Origin: Pseudomonadales bacterium
GTDB taxonomy: Bacteria > Pseudomonadota > Gammaproteobacteria > Pseudomonadales > Azotimanducaceae
Direction: 5' to 3'
NCBI GenBank assembly: GCA_030749725.1
Contig: JASMJM010000031.1
Span: 1-52,545, forward strand
Length of the DNA: 52,545 nt
Numbering within the stretch: position 1 is the first letter of the stretch; each line of letters opens with the position of its first letter. The notes below the pieces were generated by a model, which was not told the origin of the DNA, searched no databases, and saw nothing but the letters and a program-made list of their open reading frames with translations. Shown piece by piece: positions 18,015 through 27,151 of the stretch. The translations under genes and the position numbers were made by a program.

Positions 18015-19070
18015 CTAGACATACCAGCTGTCTGGGATGTCGCTGGCTGCCAATGGGGCAACCTTGAGCGAGGTGATACCGGCACGGGGATCGACCACCT
18101 CAACAACCACCTGCTCTGCCCTTTTTCCCTGACTAAAGCGCGCTACGATACTGGCTGCCAGCTCCAGATCCCCGGCATCCGCCTGGCCGTCCAGCAGTGC
18201 CAGGGGCCCTTTGTGACTGATTGGTTGCAGGTGAACATACTGATGGCGATAGCCTTCGAGATAGTGGTTCTCTCCCTCCTCTCGAGCGACGATCAATTTG
18301 AAATGCGGTAGGGGTCGCAGATGGCGGCCCACTTTGAGGAGCATGATGTCGTCCAGCTCATAGCTCCTTTCGCCTCTGGTTTCCCAGAGGTCGGACAGTT
18401 TGCTGGCATAGGATTCGTCCGTAAGGAAACAGCAGCCGCCGGCAGGTTGAGCATATTCTGAGAATCCAAAATGCTCTGCCAGGGCAATCTGTGGTTTGCG
18501 ATTCCTCCCCTGGAAGTCCAGCAGCAGATCACGATTCACCCAACCTTCATTTTCCGGCAACGTAGGCGGCAGGTTTTTAGCACAGAGGGGTCGCAGCAGA
18601 CGATCGTCAGCGTGGGACTTCCTGGCAATGATCGGCATGGTGTCCTTGCGCTGCGACATGGGCCTTTGCCCAACGACTTCACCGGTGATGATGAAATCGA
18701 AGTCATGTTCCTCCATCCAGGCCAAAGCGTGGTTGACCATGAATATCTTGCAGTCAAGACACGGATTGAGATTGTGCCCGTAACCATAAGTTGGATTCAG
18801 GACGACGTCCTTATAGTCGTCGATGACATCGATGATGTTCAGTTTGATGCCCAACTGTTCGGCCACCCACAGGGCATTATTGCGCTTGTTCTTTTTCTTG
18901 TCCTTTTTGCGGATGGCGTGGGTGTGTCCTTCGACACAGAATCCTGTATAGAAATTAATCCCTTCAACATGGATCTGCTGTTCCATAATAACTTTGGCAG
19001 CCAGCATTGAATCCAGGCCACCGGAGATCAAAGCGACAGCCTTCCGCTGTTGAGCCCGTTGTTGAGTCAT
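18015..19070 (-). CDS. PP-loop sulfur-transfer enzyme (MnmA/ThiI-like N-terminus, NFACT-R-like C-terminus)
   Basis: A 351-residue protein often annotated as tRNA (5-methylaminomethyl-2-thiouridylate)-methyltransferase. The ATP pyrophosphatase PP-loop SGGLDS is at residues 16-21. Cysteines occur at NPCLDCKIF (about 100) and GGCCFLTDE (about 218), which could carry sulfur or bind a metal cluster. A lysine-rich stretch lies near residue 60. The last third (LLKVGRHLRPLPHFKLIVAR) resembles an NFACT-R RNA-binding domain. It adjoins tusA, and sits where I remember thiI lying in Pseudomonas, so a tRNA thiolation role is plausible but not shown. Confidence 0.8.
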   Translation of the reverse strand: MTQQRAQQRKAVALISGGLDSMLAAKVIMEQQIHVEGINFYTGFCVEGHTHAIRKKDKKKNKRNNALWVAEQLGIKLNIIDVIDDYKDVVLNPTYGYGHNLNPCLDCKIFMVNHALAWMEEHDFDFIITGEVVGQRPMSQRKDTMPIIARKSHADDRLLRPLCAKNLPPTLPENEGWVNRDLLLDFQGRNRKPQIALAEHFGFSEYAQPAGGCCFLTDESYASKLSDLWETRGERSYELDDIMLLKVGRHLRPLPHFKLIVAREEGENHYLEGYRHQYVHLQPISHKGPLALLDGQADAGDLELAASIVARFSQGKRAEQVVVEVVDPRAGITSLKVAPLAASDIPDSWYV

Positions 19071-19131
19071 AGGTGCATTAAATTGGTGGGAAAGGGCGGA
19101 AATTATACATCAATGTAGGGTTGCTCTCAGG

Positions 19132-19137
19132 TATAAT
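19132..19137 (+). promoter_or_regulatory. Candidate -10 box of the typA promoter
   Basis: A perfect TATAAT lies about 80 bases before typA in the gap between the divergent PP-loop gene and typA. The -35 region at the right distance (near 19109-19114) is a poor match to TTGACA, so the promoter may need an activator. Confidence 0.45.
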
Positions 19138-19217
19138 CCCGCTCCTTTTGTACAACGGACGAGCTCCGTGCTGCCAAGCAGCGGATCTTTGGCAGACATC
19201 TATTGAGGGAATAGCAT

Positions 19218-21038
19218 TTGAAGTCGATTGAGAAGATTCGCAACATTGCCATCATTGCACATGTGGATCATGGCAAGACCACACTGATAGACAAATTGCT
19301 GCGGCAGACAGGTGCTCTGGCGCGGTCTGACTTGCATGGCGAAAGATTACTGGACAGCAATGACCTGGAAAAGGAAAGGGGTATTACCATCCTTGCCAAG
19401 AACACCTCCATCACCTGGCAGGAGCATCGCATCAACATTGTCGATACGCCGGGACATGCGGACTTTGGCGGCGAAGTGGAGCGAATACTCTCCATGGTGG
19501 ACTCGGTGCTGTTGCTGGTCGATGCAGTTGAAGGACCCATGCCCCAGACGAGATTTGTCACCCTGAAGTCTTTTCAGAAAGGACTTAACCCAATTGTTGT
19601 AGTCAACAAGATAGACAGGAAGGGGGCCCGACCGCATTGGGTGGTCGATGAAGTGTTTGAGTTATTTGACAGCCTCGGTGCAACCGATGAGCAACTTGAT
19701 TTCCCGGTAGTTTATGCGTCAGCTACCGAGGGGATTGCGGGCTCGGAATTGGAAGACATAAAGACAGATCTGTCACCGCTCTTGCAGTTGATTATCGATC
19801 GGGTCCCGCAGCCCAAGGTCAAGGAGGAAGGTCCTTTCCAGATGCAGATCAGTACCCTTGACTACAATAGTTATGTTGGCGTGATCGGCTTGGGGCGAAT
19901 AGCGCGGGGCACCGTTCGCCCCGGGGATCAAGTGATCAACATAGATAAGGATGGCAAGCAGAGACAGGGCAAGATCCTGCAGGTGATGGGCTATCACGGG
20001 CTGGAACGAATTCCGGTTGAGCAGGCCGACGCAGGGGACATCGTCTGTATCAGCGGCATAGATGAATTGAAAATATCGGACACCCTGTGCGACCCCGCCC
20101 TGGTGGCTGCGCTGCCTGCACTGCAGGTGGATCAACCCACCATCAGCATGACCTTCCAGGTGAATACATCGCCATTTGCCGGAAGATCCGGACGGTTCGT
20201 GACCAGCAGAAACCTGAAAGAGCGGCTCGATACGGAACTGATTCACAACGTAGCCTTGCGCGTCGAAGCGACTGACAGCGCGGACAAGTTTCGCGTATCC
20301 GGCCGGGGTGAGCTGCACCTTTCGATACTCATCGAGACCATGCGGCGGGAGGGATATGAACTGGGCGTGTCCAGACCGGAAGTGATCGTCAAAGTGGTGG
20401 ATGGCGTCAAACAGGAACCTTATGAAGCGCTGTTGCTCGACATCGAAATGGAACACCAGGGCGCCATAATGGAAGAGTTGGGGAATAGGAAAGCAACTAT
20501 GACCAATATGGTGCCGGATGGAAAGGCGCGGGTGCGTCTCGAATTCGTCATTCCCACTAGAGCATTGTTCGGCTTTCGCTCGGAGTTCTTAACCATGACG
20601 TCCGGCCGGGGATTGATGACCAGCGTCTTTTCGCACTATGGCAAGGCATTCGAAGAAGATCTCTCCAAGAGGAGCAATGGCGTGTTGGTTTCCATGGCCA
20701 ATGGCAAGAGTCTGGCATTCTCTCTCTTCAATCTACAGGCGAGGGGCAGGATGCTGATTGGGCCAAATGAGGAGGTCTATGAAGGCATGGTGATTGGACT
20801 GCACTCGCGTGGCAGCGACCTTGTGGTAAATCCCGTCAAGGGCAAGCAATTGACCAACATACGAGCAGCGGGCAGTGACGAGAATGTCATCCTATCCAGT
20901 CCTATTCGATTCAGTCTGGAACAGGCGCTCGAGTTCATAGAGGACGACGAGTTGGTTGAGGTCACGCCATCGAACATACGCATCAGAAAGAAATTACTCG
21001 CCGGACATGAGCGGAAAAGAGCGGCCCGAGCGAGGTAA
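19218..21038 (+). CDS. typA: Ribosome-associated translational GTPase TypA/BipA
   Basis: A 606-residue translation-factor GTPase that helps 50S assembly and stress adaptation. The G1 motif AHVDHGKTT, the effector region [12 protein letters not shown]3 DTPGHADF and G4 NKID are intact, followed by the EF-G-like domains and the BipA-specific C-terminal domain. The start is TTG at 19218: GAGGGA lies seven bases upstream, and no in-frame ATG or GTG precedes the conserved [13 protein letters not shown]. It is transcribed divergently from the PP-loop gene. Confidence 0.97.
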   Translation: MKSIEKIRNIAIIAHVDHGKTTLIDKLLRQTGALARSDLHGERLLDSNDLEKERGITILAKNTSITWQEHRINIVDTPGHADFGGEVERILSMVDSVLLLVDAVEGPMPQTRFVTLKSFQKGLNPIVVVNKIDRKGARPHWVVDEVFELFDSLGATDEQLDFPVVYASATEGIAGSELEDIKTDLSPLLQLIIDRVPQPKVKEEGPFQMQISTLDYNSYVGVIGLGRIARGTVRPGDQVINIDKDGKQRQGKILQVMGYHGLERIPVEQADAGDIVCISGIDELKISDTLCDPALVAALPALQVDQPTISMTFQVNTSPFAGRSGRFVTSRNLKERLDTELIHNVALRVEATDSADKFRVSGRGELHLSILIETMRREGYELGVSRPEVIVKVVDGVKQEPYEALLLDIEMEHQGAIMEELGNRKATMTNMVPDGKARVRLEFVIPTRALFGFRSEFLTMTSGRGLMTSVFSHYGKAFEEDLSKRSNGVLVSMANGKSLAFSLFNLQARGRMLIGPNEEVYEGMVIGLHSRGSDLVVNPVKGKQLTNIRAAGSDENVILSSPIRFSLEQALEFIEDDELVEVTPSNIRIRKKLLAGHERKRAARAR

Positions 21039-21108
21039 TGCATTGCTTTGTGTATAAATGGATTTATAGTAATTGGCCTGACTGCAGTCCAGGCTAAGGA
21101 TGTAATGC

Positions 21109-22071
21109 ATGTTCCCACTGTATCCCGAGATTAAGCCCTACAAGCGACACCGACTGAAGGTTGACGAGCTGCACGAGCTCTACCTGGATGAAAGTGGCGA
21201 CGTCGACGGCATTCCGGTTCTCTTTGTACACGACGGTCCAGGCAGCGGCTGTGCATTTGACAGCCGCCGGTTTTTCGATCCGGAAAAATACAGAATCGTC
21301 CTGTTCGATCAAAGAGGTTGCGGTCGATCCACTCCCCACGGTGAGACGACCGACAATACGCTGCAGCATCTCATCGGCGACATGGAGAAGATTCGCAGCT
21401 TTCTGGAAATAGACAGGTGGCTGCTGTTTGGGGGTGCGTGGGGGTCGACCTTAAGTCTTGCCTATGCCGAAACCAATCCGAACCAGGTGTTGGCGATGGT
21501 GTTGCGCAGTGTTTTCCTGGCTCGCAAGAAAGATGTTCACTGGATCTATCAGGACGGAGCCAGCAATATTTTTCCGGACCACTGGGTGGACTATCGACAT
21601 CCCATTCCCGCATCGGAACACGAGGACCTGGTAGAGGCCTATCACAAACGCGTCAACGGTGTGGACGAACTGGCAAAGATGGCGGCATCCAAAGCCTGGT
21701 CGCTGTGGGAAGCGCAATGTGCCAGTTTGCACCCGAATCAGGATCTCCTCAAACACTACGCCAACCCCCATCGAGCCATGGCCAGAGCCAGGCTGGCTAC
21801 GCACTATTTTGTAAACAACTGCTTTCTTGCCGACGACCAACTGATCGATGCCACCGACAGAATCAGAGACATACCGGGAATAATCGTCCATGGCCGCTTC
21901 GATATGGTCAGTCCGTTGGAAAACGCCTATACGTTGCACAAAGCGTGGCTGAGTTCTCAACTCTATATCGTTAGAGAAGCCGGTCATGCGGCCACGGAGC
22001 CGACCCTTATCGATGCGTTGATTCGAGCCACCCGAGATATGGCGCAAAGGTTCGAAGCCGACTTCCAGTAA
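21109..22071 (+). CDS. Proline-iminopeptidase-like alpha/beta hydrolase with altered active site
   Basis: A 320-residue protein closely resembling prolyl aminopeptidase (Pip) over its whole length: FDQRGCGRSTPH at 66-77, HWIYQDGAS, and HGRFDMVSP with the catalytic Asp, then EAGHA with the catalytic His. The nucleophile elbow, normally GGSWGS, reads GGAWGS: residue 110 is alanine (codon GCG at 21436-21438). The oxyanion motif HGGPGGG reads HDGPGSG at 41-47. Classical serine peptidase activity should therefore be lost. It precedes dtd by 19 bases, an arrangement known in gammaproteobacteria. The ATG follows AAGGATG. Confidence 0.88.
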   Translation: MFPLYPEIKPYKRHRLKVDELHELYLDESGDVDGIPVLFVHDGPGSGCAFDSRRFFDPEKYRIVLFDQRGCGRSTPHGETTDNTLQHLIGDMEKIRSFLEIDRWLLFGGAWGSTLSLAYAETNPNQVLAMVLRSVFLARKKDVHWIYQDGASNIFPDHWVDYRHPIPASEHEDLVEAYHKRVNGVDELAKMAASKAWSLWEAQCASLHPNQDLLKHYANPHRAMARARLATHYFVNNCFLADDQLIDATDRIRDIPGIIVHGRFDMVSPLENAYTLHKAWLSSQLYIVREAGHAATEPTLIDALIRATRDMAQRFEADFQ

Positions 22072-22090
22072 TCCTGCTGAGGGAATTCCG

Positions 22091-22528
22091 GTGCGCTCAT
22101 TACTACAGCGGGTGAAGTCAGCCAAAGTCCTGGTAAATGGTGACAGTGTCGGCGCCATCGAACGAGGGATTCTGGCGTTTCTGGCCGTCCAGAAGGAGGA
22201 TGGCCAAACTCAGGCTGACAGACTGCTGCAGAAACTATTGGCCTACAGAATCTTCCCCGATGCACGAGGGCAGATGAATCTCAGCCTGCAGCAGATCGAC
22301 GGTGATCTTCTGATAATCTCGCAGTTCACCCTGGCTGCCAATACCCGCAAAGGACTAAGACCCTCTTTTACAGCGGCGGCTCCCCCTGATCAAGCCGAGG
22401 CACTGTACGACTACTTTGTATCCAGAGCCGACGAGATACACCCGTCCGTTGCCTCGGGGCGGTTTGGTGCCGACATGCAGGTCCACTTGATAAACGACGG
22501 GCCGGTAACCTTCCTCCTGGAATCCTGA
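22091..22528 (+). CDS. dtd: D-aminoacyl-tRNA deacylase
   Basis: Dtd hydrolyses D-amino acids and glycine mischarged on tRNA. The 145-residue length is typical. The catalytic SQFTL motif is at 77-81 (Thr80), with NTRKGLRPSF following, and the Gly-cis-Pro chirality-checking motif is in NDGPVTF near the C-terminus. The start is GTG at 22091, needed because the conserved N-terminal MRSLLQRV begins there and AGGG precedes it. It converges with tatC. Confidence 0.96.
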   Translation: MRSLLQRVKSAKVLVNGDSVGAIERGILAFLAVQKEDGQTQADRLLQKLLAYRIFPDARGQMNLSLQQIDGDLLIISQFTLAANTRKGLRPSFTAAAPPDQAEALYDYFVSRADEIHPSVASGRFGADMQVHLINDGPVTFLLES

Positions 22529-22583
22529 CCTGCTCGTCATCGTTCACATGAACCGCTTCCGGAAACTTGCGCTCACTGCATAG

Positions 22584-23354
22584 TCACTGGTCTTGGCTAG
22601 GCAGCAAACGGCAGAAGAGAATGCCGGCTTCAAACAGTAACCACATGGGCATTGCCAGCAGGATCTGTGAAATGACATCCGGTGGCGTCAGCAGCATGCC
22701 GAATACGAAACAGCAAACGACGATGTAGGAGCGCTTCTTGGTCAGGCTTTCAACATCGGTGGCGCCGGACCAGACCAGTAACAACGTGGCGATCGGAATT
22801 TCGAATGCGATGCCAAACGCAAAAAACAGCTTCAGTACAAAGTCGAGGTAGCGGTTTATGTCGGTCATGATGGTGACGCCATCAGGTGCTACGCCAGCAA
22901 AGAATGCAAATATCAGCGGGAACACCACAAAAAAAGCAAAGCTGATGCCGGTATAGAACAGGATGATGCTGGACACCAGAAGCGGCAGGGCAAACTTCTT
23001 TTCCTTGCTGTAAAGACCGGGTGCAACGAAACTCCAAATCTGGTGCAGGATATACGGTATGGCGACGAATACTGCAAGTACCAATGCTAGTTTGAATGGC
23101 GTCAGGAATGGCGAGGCCACCTCGGTCGCGATCATGGTAGTGCCTTCCGGCATGTATGCTCGCAACGGTTCCGAGACAAATTCGTAGATGTCGTTGGCAA
23201 AATAGAACAGCGGAACAAAGACGATTACAACTGCCAGAATACTGTTCAGAATGCGGTTGCGCAGCTCCAACAGGTGGGATATCAGAGGTTGGCCTTTTTC
23301 GATCTCCTCCTGAGCATCCTCCTCCCCGTTTGTATTAGGCACCTCTGCTGTCAT
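22584..23354 (-). CDS. tatC: Sec-independent translocase subunit TatC
   Basis: A 256-residue inner-membrane protein with six membrane helices, forming the twin-arginine signal receptor with TatB. The conserved cytosolic N-terminal part PLISHLLELRNRI (about residues 23-35) and the periplasmic loop SEPLRAYMPEG (about 66-76) are present. Its start lies inside the last codons of tatB (20-base overlap), so the two are translationally coupled. It is the last gene of tatABC. Confidence 0.97.
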   Translation of the reverse strand: MTAEVPNTNGEEDAQEEIEKGQPLISHLLELRNRILNSILAVVIVFVPLFYFANDIYEFVSEPLRAYMPEGTTMIATEVASPFLTPFKLALVLAVFVAIPYILHQIWSFVAPGLYSKEKKFALPLLVSSIILFYTGISFAFFVVFPLIFAFFAGVAPDGVTIMTDINRYLDFVLKLFFAFGIAFEIPIATLLLVWSGATDVESLTKKRSYIVVCCFVFGMLLTPPDVISQILLAMPMWLLFEAGILFCRLLPSQDQ

Positions 23355-23889
23355 CTCTCATCCTGTTTTGGCTGTCTGGATCAGGATTGTTGTTATTTGA
23401 CTCTGTTCTGGTGTCGGGCAGCTCTGTCATGCTGTCAGGTACTGCTGTTTTTCCGCCTGGTAACGCAGGTTGACTGTCAGGCACCTCAGTCAAGCTGTCA
23501 GGTACTTGTGGTCCAGTGTCTGGTAGCCCCGCCACACCATCAGGTAGCTCTGTCTTGCTTGCGGTGGTCCCTGCGTCACTGGGTTCGGTAATAGACGTAG
23601 CTGATCGAGTGATCGAATTCAGATCCTGTCTCGTGGTGTTAATGACATCGTCAAGTTGCTTCTTGGTATCCTTCAACTCGTCAAGTACCGATTCTTCACG
23701 CAATTGGCGCCTGATATCATCGGCGCCGATTTCCGCTTCGATTTCACTCTTGATTGTTGCCAGACTGCGCTTCAAACGACCCAACCACAGGGATAGTGTT
23801 CTGATAGTCTCGGGAAGCTTTTCAGGACCGATTACGATCAGGGCAATAACACTGACCAGCAGTAATTCCGGGAATCCGATGTCGAACAT
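23335..23889 (-). CDS. tatB: Sec-independent translocase subunit TatB with repetitive tail
   Basis: A 184-residue TatB: N-terminal membrane helix with the conserved FDIGFPELLLVSVIALIVIG and GPEKLP at the hinge, then an amphipathic helix (about 24-80). TatB binds twin-arginine signal peptides with TatC. The unstructured tail (about 110-170) consists of a degenerate repeat built on LPD/VPD units (ELPDG, GLPDT, VPDSL and so on), which is longer and more regular than a usual TatB tail. It sits between tatA (27-base gap) and tatC (overlap). Confidence 0.95.
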   Translation of the reverse strand: MFDIGFPELLLVSVIALIVIGPEKLPETIRTLSLWLGRLKRSLATIKSEIEAEIGADDIRRQLREESVLDELKDTKKQLDDVINTTRQDLNSITRSATSITEPSDAGTTASKTELPDGVAGLPDTGPQVPDSLTEVPDSQPALPGGKTAVPDSMTELPDTRTESNNNNPDPDSQNRMRDDSRGA

Positions 23890-23916
23890 GTTGAGTTTGG
23901 AACTAGGATGCTTTAA

Positions 23917-24159
23917 TTAGCTTTTCTGGCCAGGCTCGGAATTTGCGTGTTCGTTGGCATTGAGAGGATTTACCGACAAGGACTCCTGTCGCTGATCCTC
24001 GATGTTGTTGGATTCCTCGCTGCCTCCCATCGCCTTGCGAAAACCCTTAATAGCCGAGCCAAGATCGCTGCCGAGATTCTTCAGTTTCTTGGTGCCAAAT
24101 AACAGCAGAACGATAACCAGAATGACGATCAGTTCTGTAATGCCAAATCCGCCGAACAT
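23917..24159 (-). CDS. tatA: Sec-independent translocase subunit TatA
   Basis: An 80-residue pore subunit of the Tat system: membrane helix [16 protein letters not shown], the [14 protein letters not shown] hinge and amphipathic helix, then a polar tail. The start at 24159 (MFGGFG) is supported by AGGAG eight bases upstream; an upstream in-frame ATG adds nine residues without a binding site. It opens tatABC. In many gammaproteobacteria hisI and hisE precede it; here ubiB does instead. Confidence 0.95.
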   Translation of the reverse strand: MFGGFGITELIVILVIVLLLFGTKKLKNLGSDLGSAIKGFRKAMGGSEESNNIEDQRQESLSVNPLNANEHANSEPGQKS

Positions 24160-24300
24160 CGGTAATCTCCTTTGATACCCGTCCAACCTGACTGAAATCT
24201 GTTTCTGGCTGTCGTTATCAACTTAGTGAATTGCTGTTCATTTTACCACATCACCGTCATGAACAAGCCCTATTTCTCACGCCCTCAGAAATTCAGCCTT

Positions 24301-25941
24301 CTAGGGTTTTATGAACAGCCAGTAGATCCCGACACTCCCCAGAATCCAGCTGCCTAGAGGAATCGGTTGATTGGACTCTCCTGCCATATCGGGAAACCAG
24401 GCCAGCAACAGCGACGCTATCAGAACAAGTCCACCCAGTCTGGTGAAGCGGCTTCGCTTGCGCTCCAATTCTATCGCATTGCGCAGCTCTGCAACGATTT
24501 CCATCTGCCTTTGGTTGTAGGATCCCAATTGCTTCAGTTCCTGCATGGCGTCGTAAGCCAACTGAGGAATTTGCGGAAGCTGTTCCAACCACTGCGGCGC
24601 CTTTTCCCCTAACTGTTTGAGCATGGCGGCCGGACCAAACCGTTCACTGACCCATTTTTCCATGAAAGGCTTAGCGGTCGTCCAAAGATCCAGATCAGGA
24701 TGGAGTTGCCGCCCCAATCCTTCGATGTTGATAAGGGTCTTCTGAAGCAGCACCAATTGAGGCTGTATCTCCATGTTGAATTTTCTTGCAGTTTGAAACA
24801 GATTCACCAGAACCCGCGCGAACGAGATCTCTTTGATCGGCTTCTGAAATACGGGTTCACACACGCTGCGTATTACTGTTTCGAACTGATGCAAATCCGT
24901 GTCTTGGGGGACCCAACCGCTTTCGATGTGCAGCCTGGCCACCTGCTGATAGTCCCGATTGAAGAAAGCCAGCAGATTCTTGGCAAGATAGGCTTTATCT
25001 TCTTCTGACAACGAGCCTATTATGGCGCAATCCAGGGCTATGTACTGCGGGTCATCCGGACGATCTCGTGCTATAAGAACATTACCGGGATGCATGTCCG
25101 CATGGAAAAAATTGTGCTCAAAAACCTGAGTAAAGAAAATCTTCACCCCCAGGTTGGCCAGCTTCTCGAGGTCAACCTTGTGCTCTCGCAGGACATTCAC
25201 ATCTGCCACGCCAATCCCGTGAATGCGTTCCATCACGATGACGTTGCGGCGGGTCAGATTCCAGTGAATCATCGGAATATAAAGCTCGTCCGAATCTTCC
25301 CAGTTCTTTCTGAGTTGGCTGGTGTTGGCTGCCTCCAGTTGCAGATCCAGTTCATCCAGAATCGTGTGTTCATAGTCCTTGACGATATCTGCAGGATGCA
25401 ATCTCCTGCCATCCTCCCACAATCTTTCCGCTAGCCTGGCGACAAGAAACATCACTCGCAGATCTTTGCGGATGGTTTTTTCGACATCGGGCCGAATCAC
25501 TTTAACGATCACTTCACTGCCATCTGCCAAAGAAGCCGCATACACTTGAGCGACAGATGCGGATGCCAGTGGCTGATCGTCGAATTCTGCAAACAGGGCA
25601 GATATGTCGCCCTCAAGAGCTGTTTCAATTATCTCCCTTGCCTGATCGGTGGGAAACGGTGGTACCTGATCCTGCAGCTTCTGCAGTTCATCGGCGATCT
25701 CGTCCGGAAAAAGATCTCTTCGCGTAGACAGAACCTGCCCAAACTTGATGAACACGGGCCCCAATTCCTCTAACGCCAATCGCAGGCAAATCCCCCCCGA
25801 TACCCCCGGTTTCGGCAGCAAACGAAATAACGCCAGAGTTCCGCGCGCCCAAAATGGCAAGGAATAGTGTGAAGGCAGCAGCAGATCCAGACGATGTTTC
25901 GCCGCGACCAGCAGAATCCTACAGAGACGAAGGATGAACAC
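24301..25941 (-). CDS. ubiB: UbiB family kinase-like ubiquinone biosynthesis protein
   Basis: A 546-residue ADCK/UbiB family ATPase needed for coenzyme Q synthesis, probably by extracting lipid intermediates. The family signature KFGQVLSTRRDLFPDE (about residues 67-82) replaces the usual glycine loop, and the catalytic-type motifs HADMHPGNVL and the LDCAIIG region are present. Two C-terminal membrane segments (LGGLVLIASLLLAWF and SWILGSVGIYWLFI) anchor it to the inner membrane. ubiE lies upstream on the same strand, but the usual ubiJ between them is missing. Confidence 0.96.
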   Translation of the reverse strand: MFILRLCRILLVAAKHRLDLLLPSHYSLPFWARGTLALFRLLPKPGVSGGICLRLALEELGPVFIKFGQVLSTRRDLFPDEIADELQKLQDQVPPFPTDQAREIIETALEGDISALFAEFDDQPLASASVAQVYAASLADGSEVIVKVIRPDVEKTIRKDLRVMFLVARLAERLWEDGRRLHPADIVKDYEHTILDELDLQLEAANTSQLRKNWEDSDELYIPMIHWNLTRRNVIVMERIHGIGVADVNVLREHKVDLEKLANLGVKIFFTQVFEHNFFHADMHPGNVLIARDRPDDPQYIALDCAIIGSLSEEDKAYLAKNLLAFFNRDYQQVARLHIESGWVPQDTDLHQFETVIRSVCEPVFQKPIKEISFARVLVNLFQTARKFNMEIQPQLVLLQKTLINIEGLGRQLHPDLDLWTTAKPFMEKWVSERFGPAAMLKQLGEKAPQWLEQLPQIPQLAYDAMQELKQLGSYNQRQMEIVAELRNAIELERKRSRFTRLGGLVLIASLLLAWFPDMAGESNQPIPLGSWILGSVGIYWLFIKP

Positions 25942-26147
25942 CCTGCAACTCCTCGCTACGGATAGGCCACACCATCAGACCACTCAAACGCCTGCCATGC
26001 GCGCTAACTAGTGTCCATCCAGAAATAGGTGTTTTTGGCGAAATCAATGCCACAGGGCAAAAATGTTTGCTGTAAAAACAATAATCTGAGTGGGCCGCAT
26101 TCGGATGGGCACCCGAAGCACGGACTTTGTATACGGTTGAGCACTAA
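25942..26147. other. Gap between ubiE and ubiB without a complete gene
   Basis: ubiJ would be expected here. The 206 bases contain only short broken frames on the minus strand (one reads about 30 residues ending IVFTANIFALWH). I recognise neither a UbiJ remnant nor a complete repeat. A short stretch near 26094 (TGGGCCGCATTCGGA) resembles one arm of the palindromic repeat at 27069. Confidence 0.5.
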
Positions 26148-26900
26148 CTACCACGGCTTAATCCCCTTGTGTATGGCAACAATACCATCCATTAAATTGT
26201 GGTACATGCAGCCGGTATAACCGGCCGCCACAAGCATCTCCTTCAAGGTCTCCTGGTCAGGATGCATCCGAATCGATTCCACCAGGTATTTGTAACTGTC
26301 AGCATCATTGGTAACCCAATGACCGACTTTCGGCCACAGAGTCGAATACAGATCGTAGGCTTTTTTCGTGACTTCGTGTCGCGGCGTGGAAAACTCCAGA
26401 ACCAGCAACCGACCGCCAGGTCTGAGCACCGCCAGCATCGCCTGTAGAGCCTTTTCAATGCGACTGAAATTACGCAGCCCAAAGCCGATGGTAATGCAGT
26501 CAAAGTAGCTATCGGGAAATGGCAATTGCTCTGCATCAGCCTGAATGTAAGACAGATTTCCCGCCAGACCGCGATTCAGCAACTTGTCACGGCCCAGCAG
26601 CAGCATCGACTCGTTGATGTCGCACAACACAACCTGGCCATCCACCCCAACCAAAGGAGAAAGCCGCCTGGCAAGATCCCCCGTCCCCCCGGCAAGATCC
26701 AGAATCCTGTGTCCCTTTCTCGCCCCACTCATCTCCACGGTGAAATTCTTCATGGCCCTGTGCACGCCCAGAGACATCAGATCATTCATCAGGTCATACT
26801 CATCCACCACCGCGTTGAACACCCTTCGGACATACTCCATCTTCTGCGCCACATCCACCGTCTTAAACCCGAAGTGCGTGGTCTTCTCTTCCTGCGCCAT
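26148..26900 (-). CDS. ubiE: Demethylmenaquinone/2-methoxy-6-polyprenyl-benzoquinol methyltransferase
   Basis: SAM-dependent C-methyltransferase of ubiquinone (and menaquinone) synthesis. I start it at 26900 ([12 protein letters not shown]), giving 250 residues, the usual length. The SAM-binding motif [14 protein letters not shown], the [11 protein letters not shown] region and the family signature [14 protein letters not shown] are present. It is followed by ubiB after a 206-base gap where ubiJ would normally be. Confidence 0.96.
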   Translation of the reverse strand: MAQEEKTTHFGFKTVDVAQKMEYVRRVFNAVVDEYDLMNDLMSLGVHRAMKNFTVEMSGARKGHRILDLAGGTGDLARRLSPLVGVDGQVVLCDINESMLLLGRDKLLNRGLAGNLSYIQADAEQLPFPDSYFDCITIGFGLRNFSRIEKALQAMLAVLRPGGRLLVLEFSTPRHEVTKKAYDLYSTLWPKVGHWVTNDADSYKYLVESIRMHPDQETLKEMLVAAGYTGCMYHNLMDGIVAIHKGIKPW

Positions 26901-27008
26901 CTCTTGTTCCGCTCGAAAAGGGGGGATCATTCTACAGAGTCAGGTGTTGAATCTGAACTAGTTTAATTTCCCGTTGAGGTTCGCTCTTCTAATATTGGGC
27001 AGCAGTTA

Positions 27009-27116
27009 GCCAGGAGGCAGGGATGCCGATCCGCATGCGGCCCAGCAGAGCGCACATGGATGTATTTACTGGGCCGCATGCGGAGCGTGTCCGGGCACTG
27101 ACACCACCCTCCTGGC
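27009..27116. repeat. Structured palindromic repeat between ubiE and hslU
   Basis: A 15-base perfect inverted repeat, CCGCATGCGGCCCAG (27031-27045) and its complement (27069-27083), lies inside an outer 9-base pair GCCAGGAGG (27009-27017) and CCTCCTGGC (27108-27116). CCGCATGCGG is itself a palindrome in each arm. No coding content and no T run follow, so it is not a standard terminator; it looks like one copy of an intergenic repeat. Confidence 0.65.
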
Positions 27117-27151
27117 CATCACCTGAATACGGTAATTAGAAGGAGCCAGAC

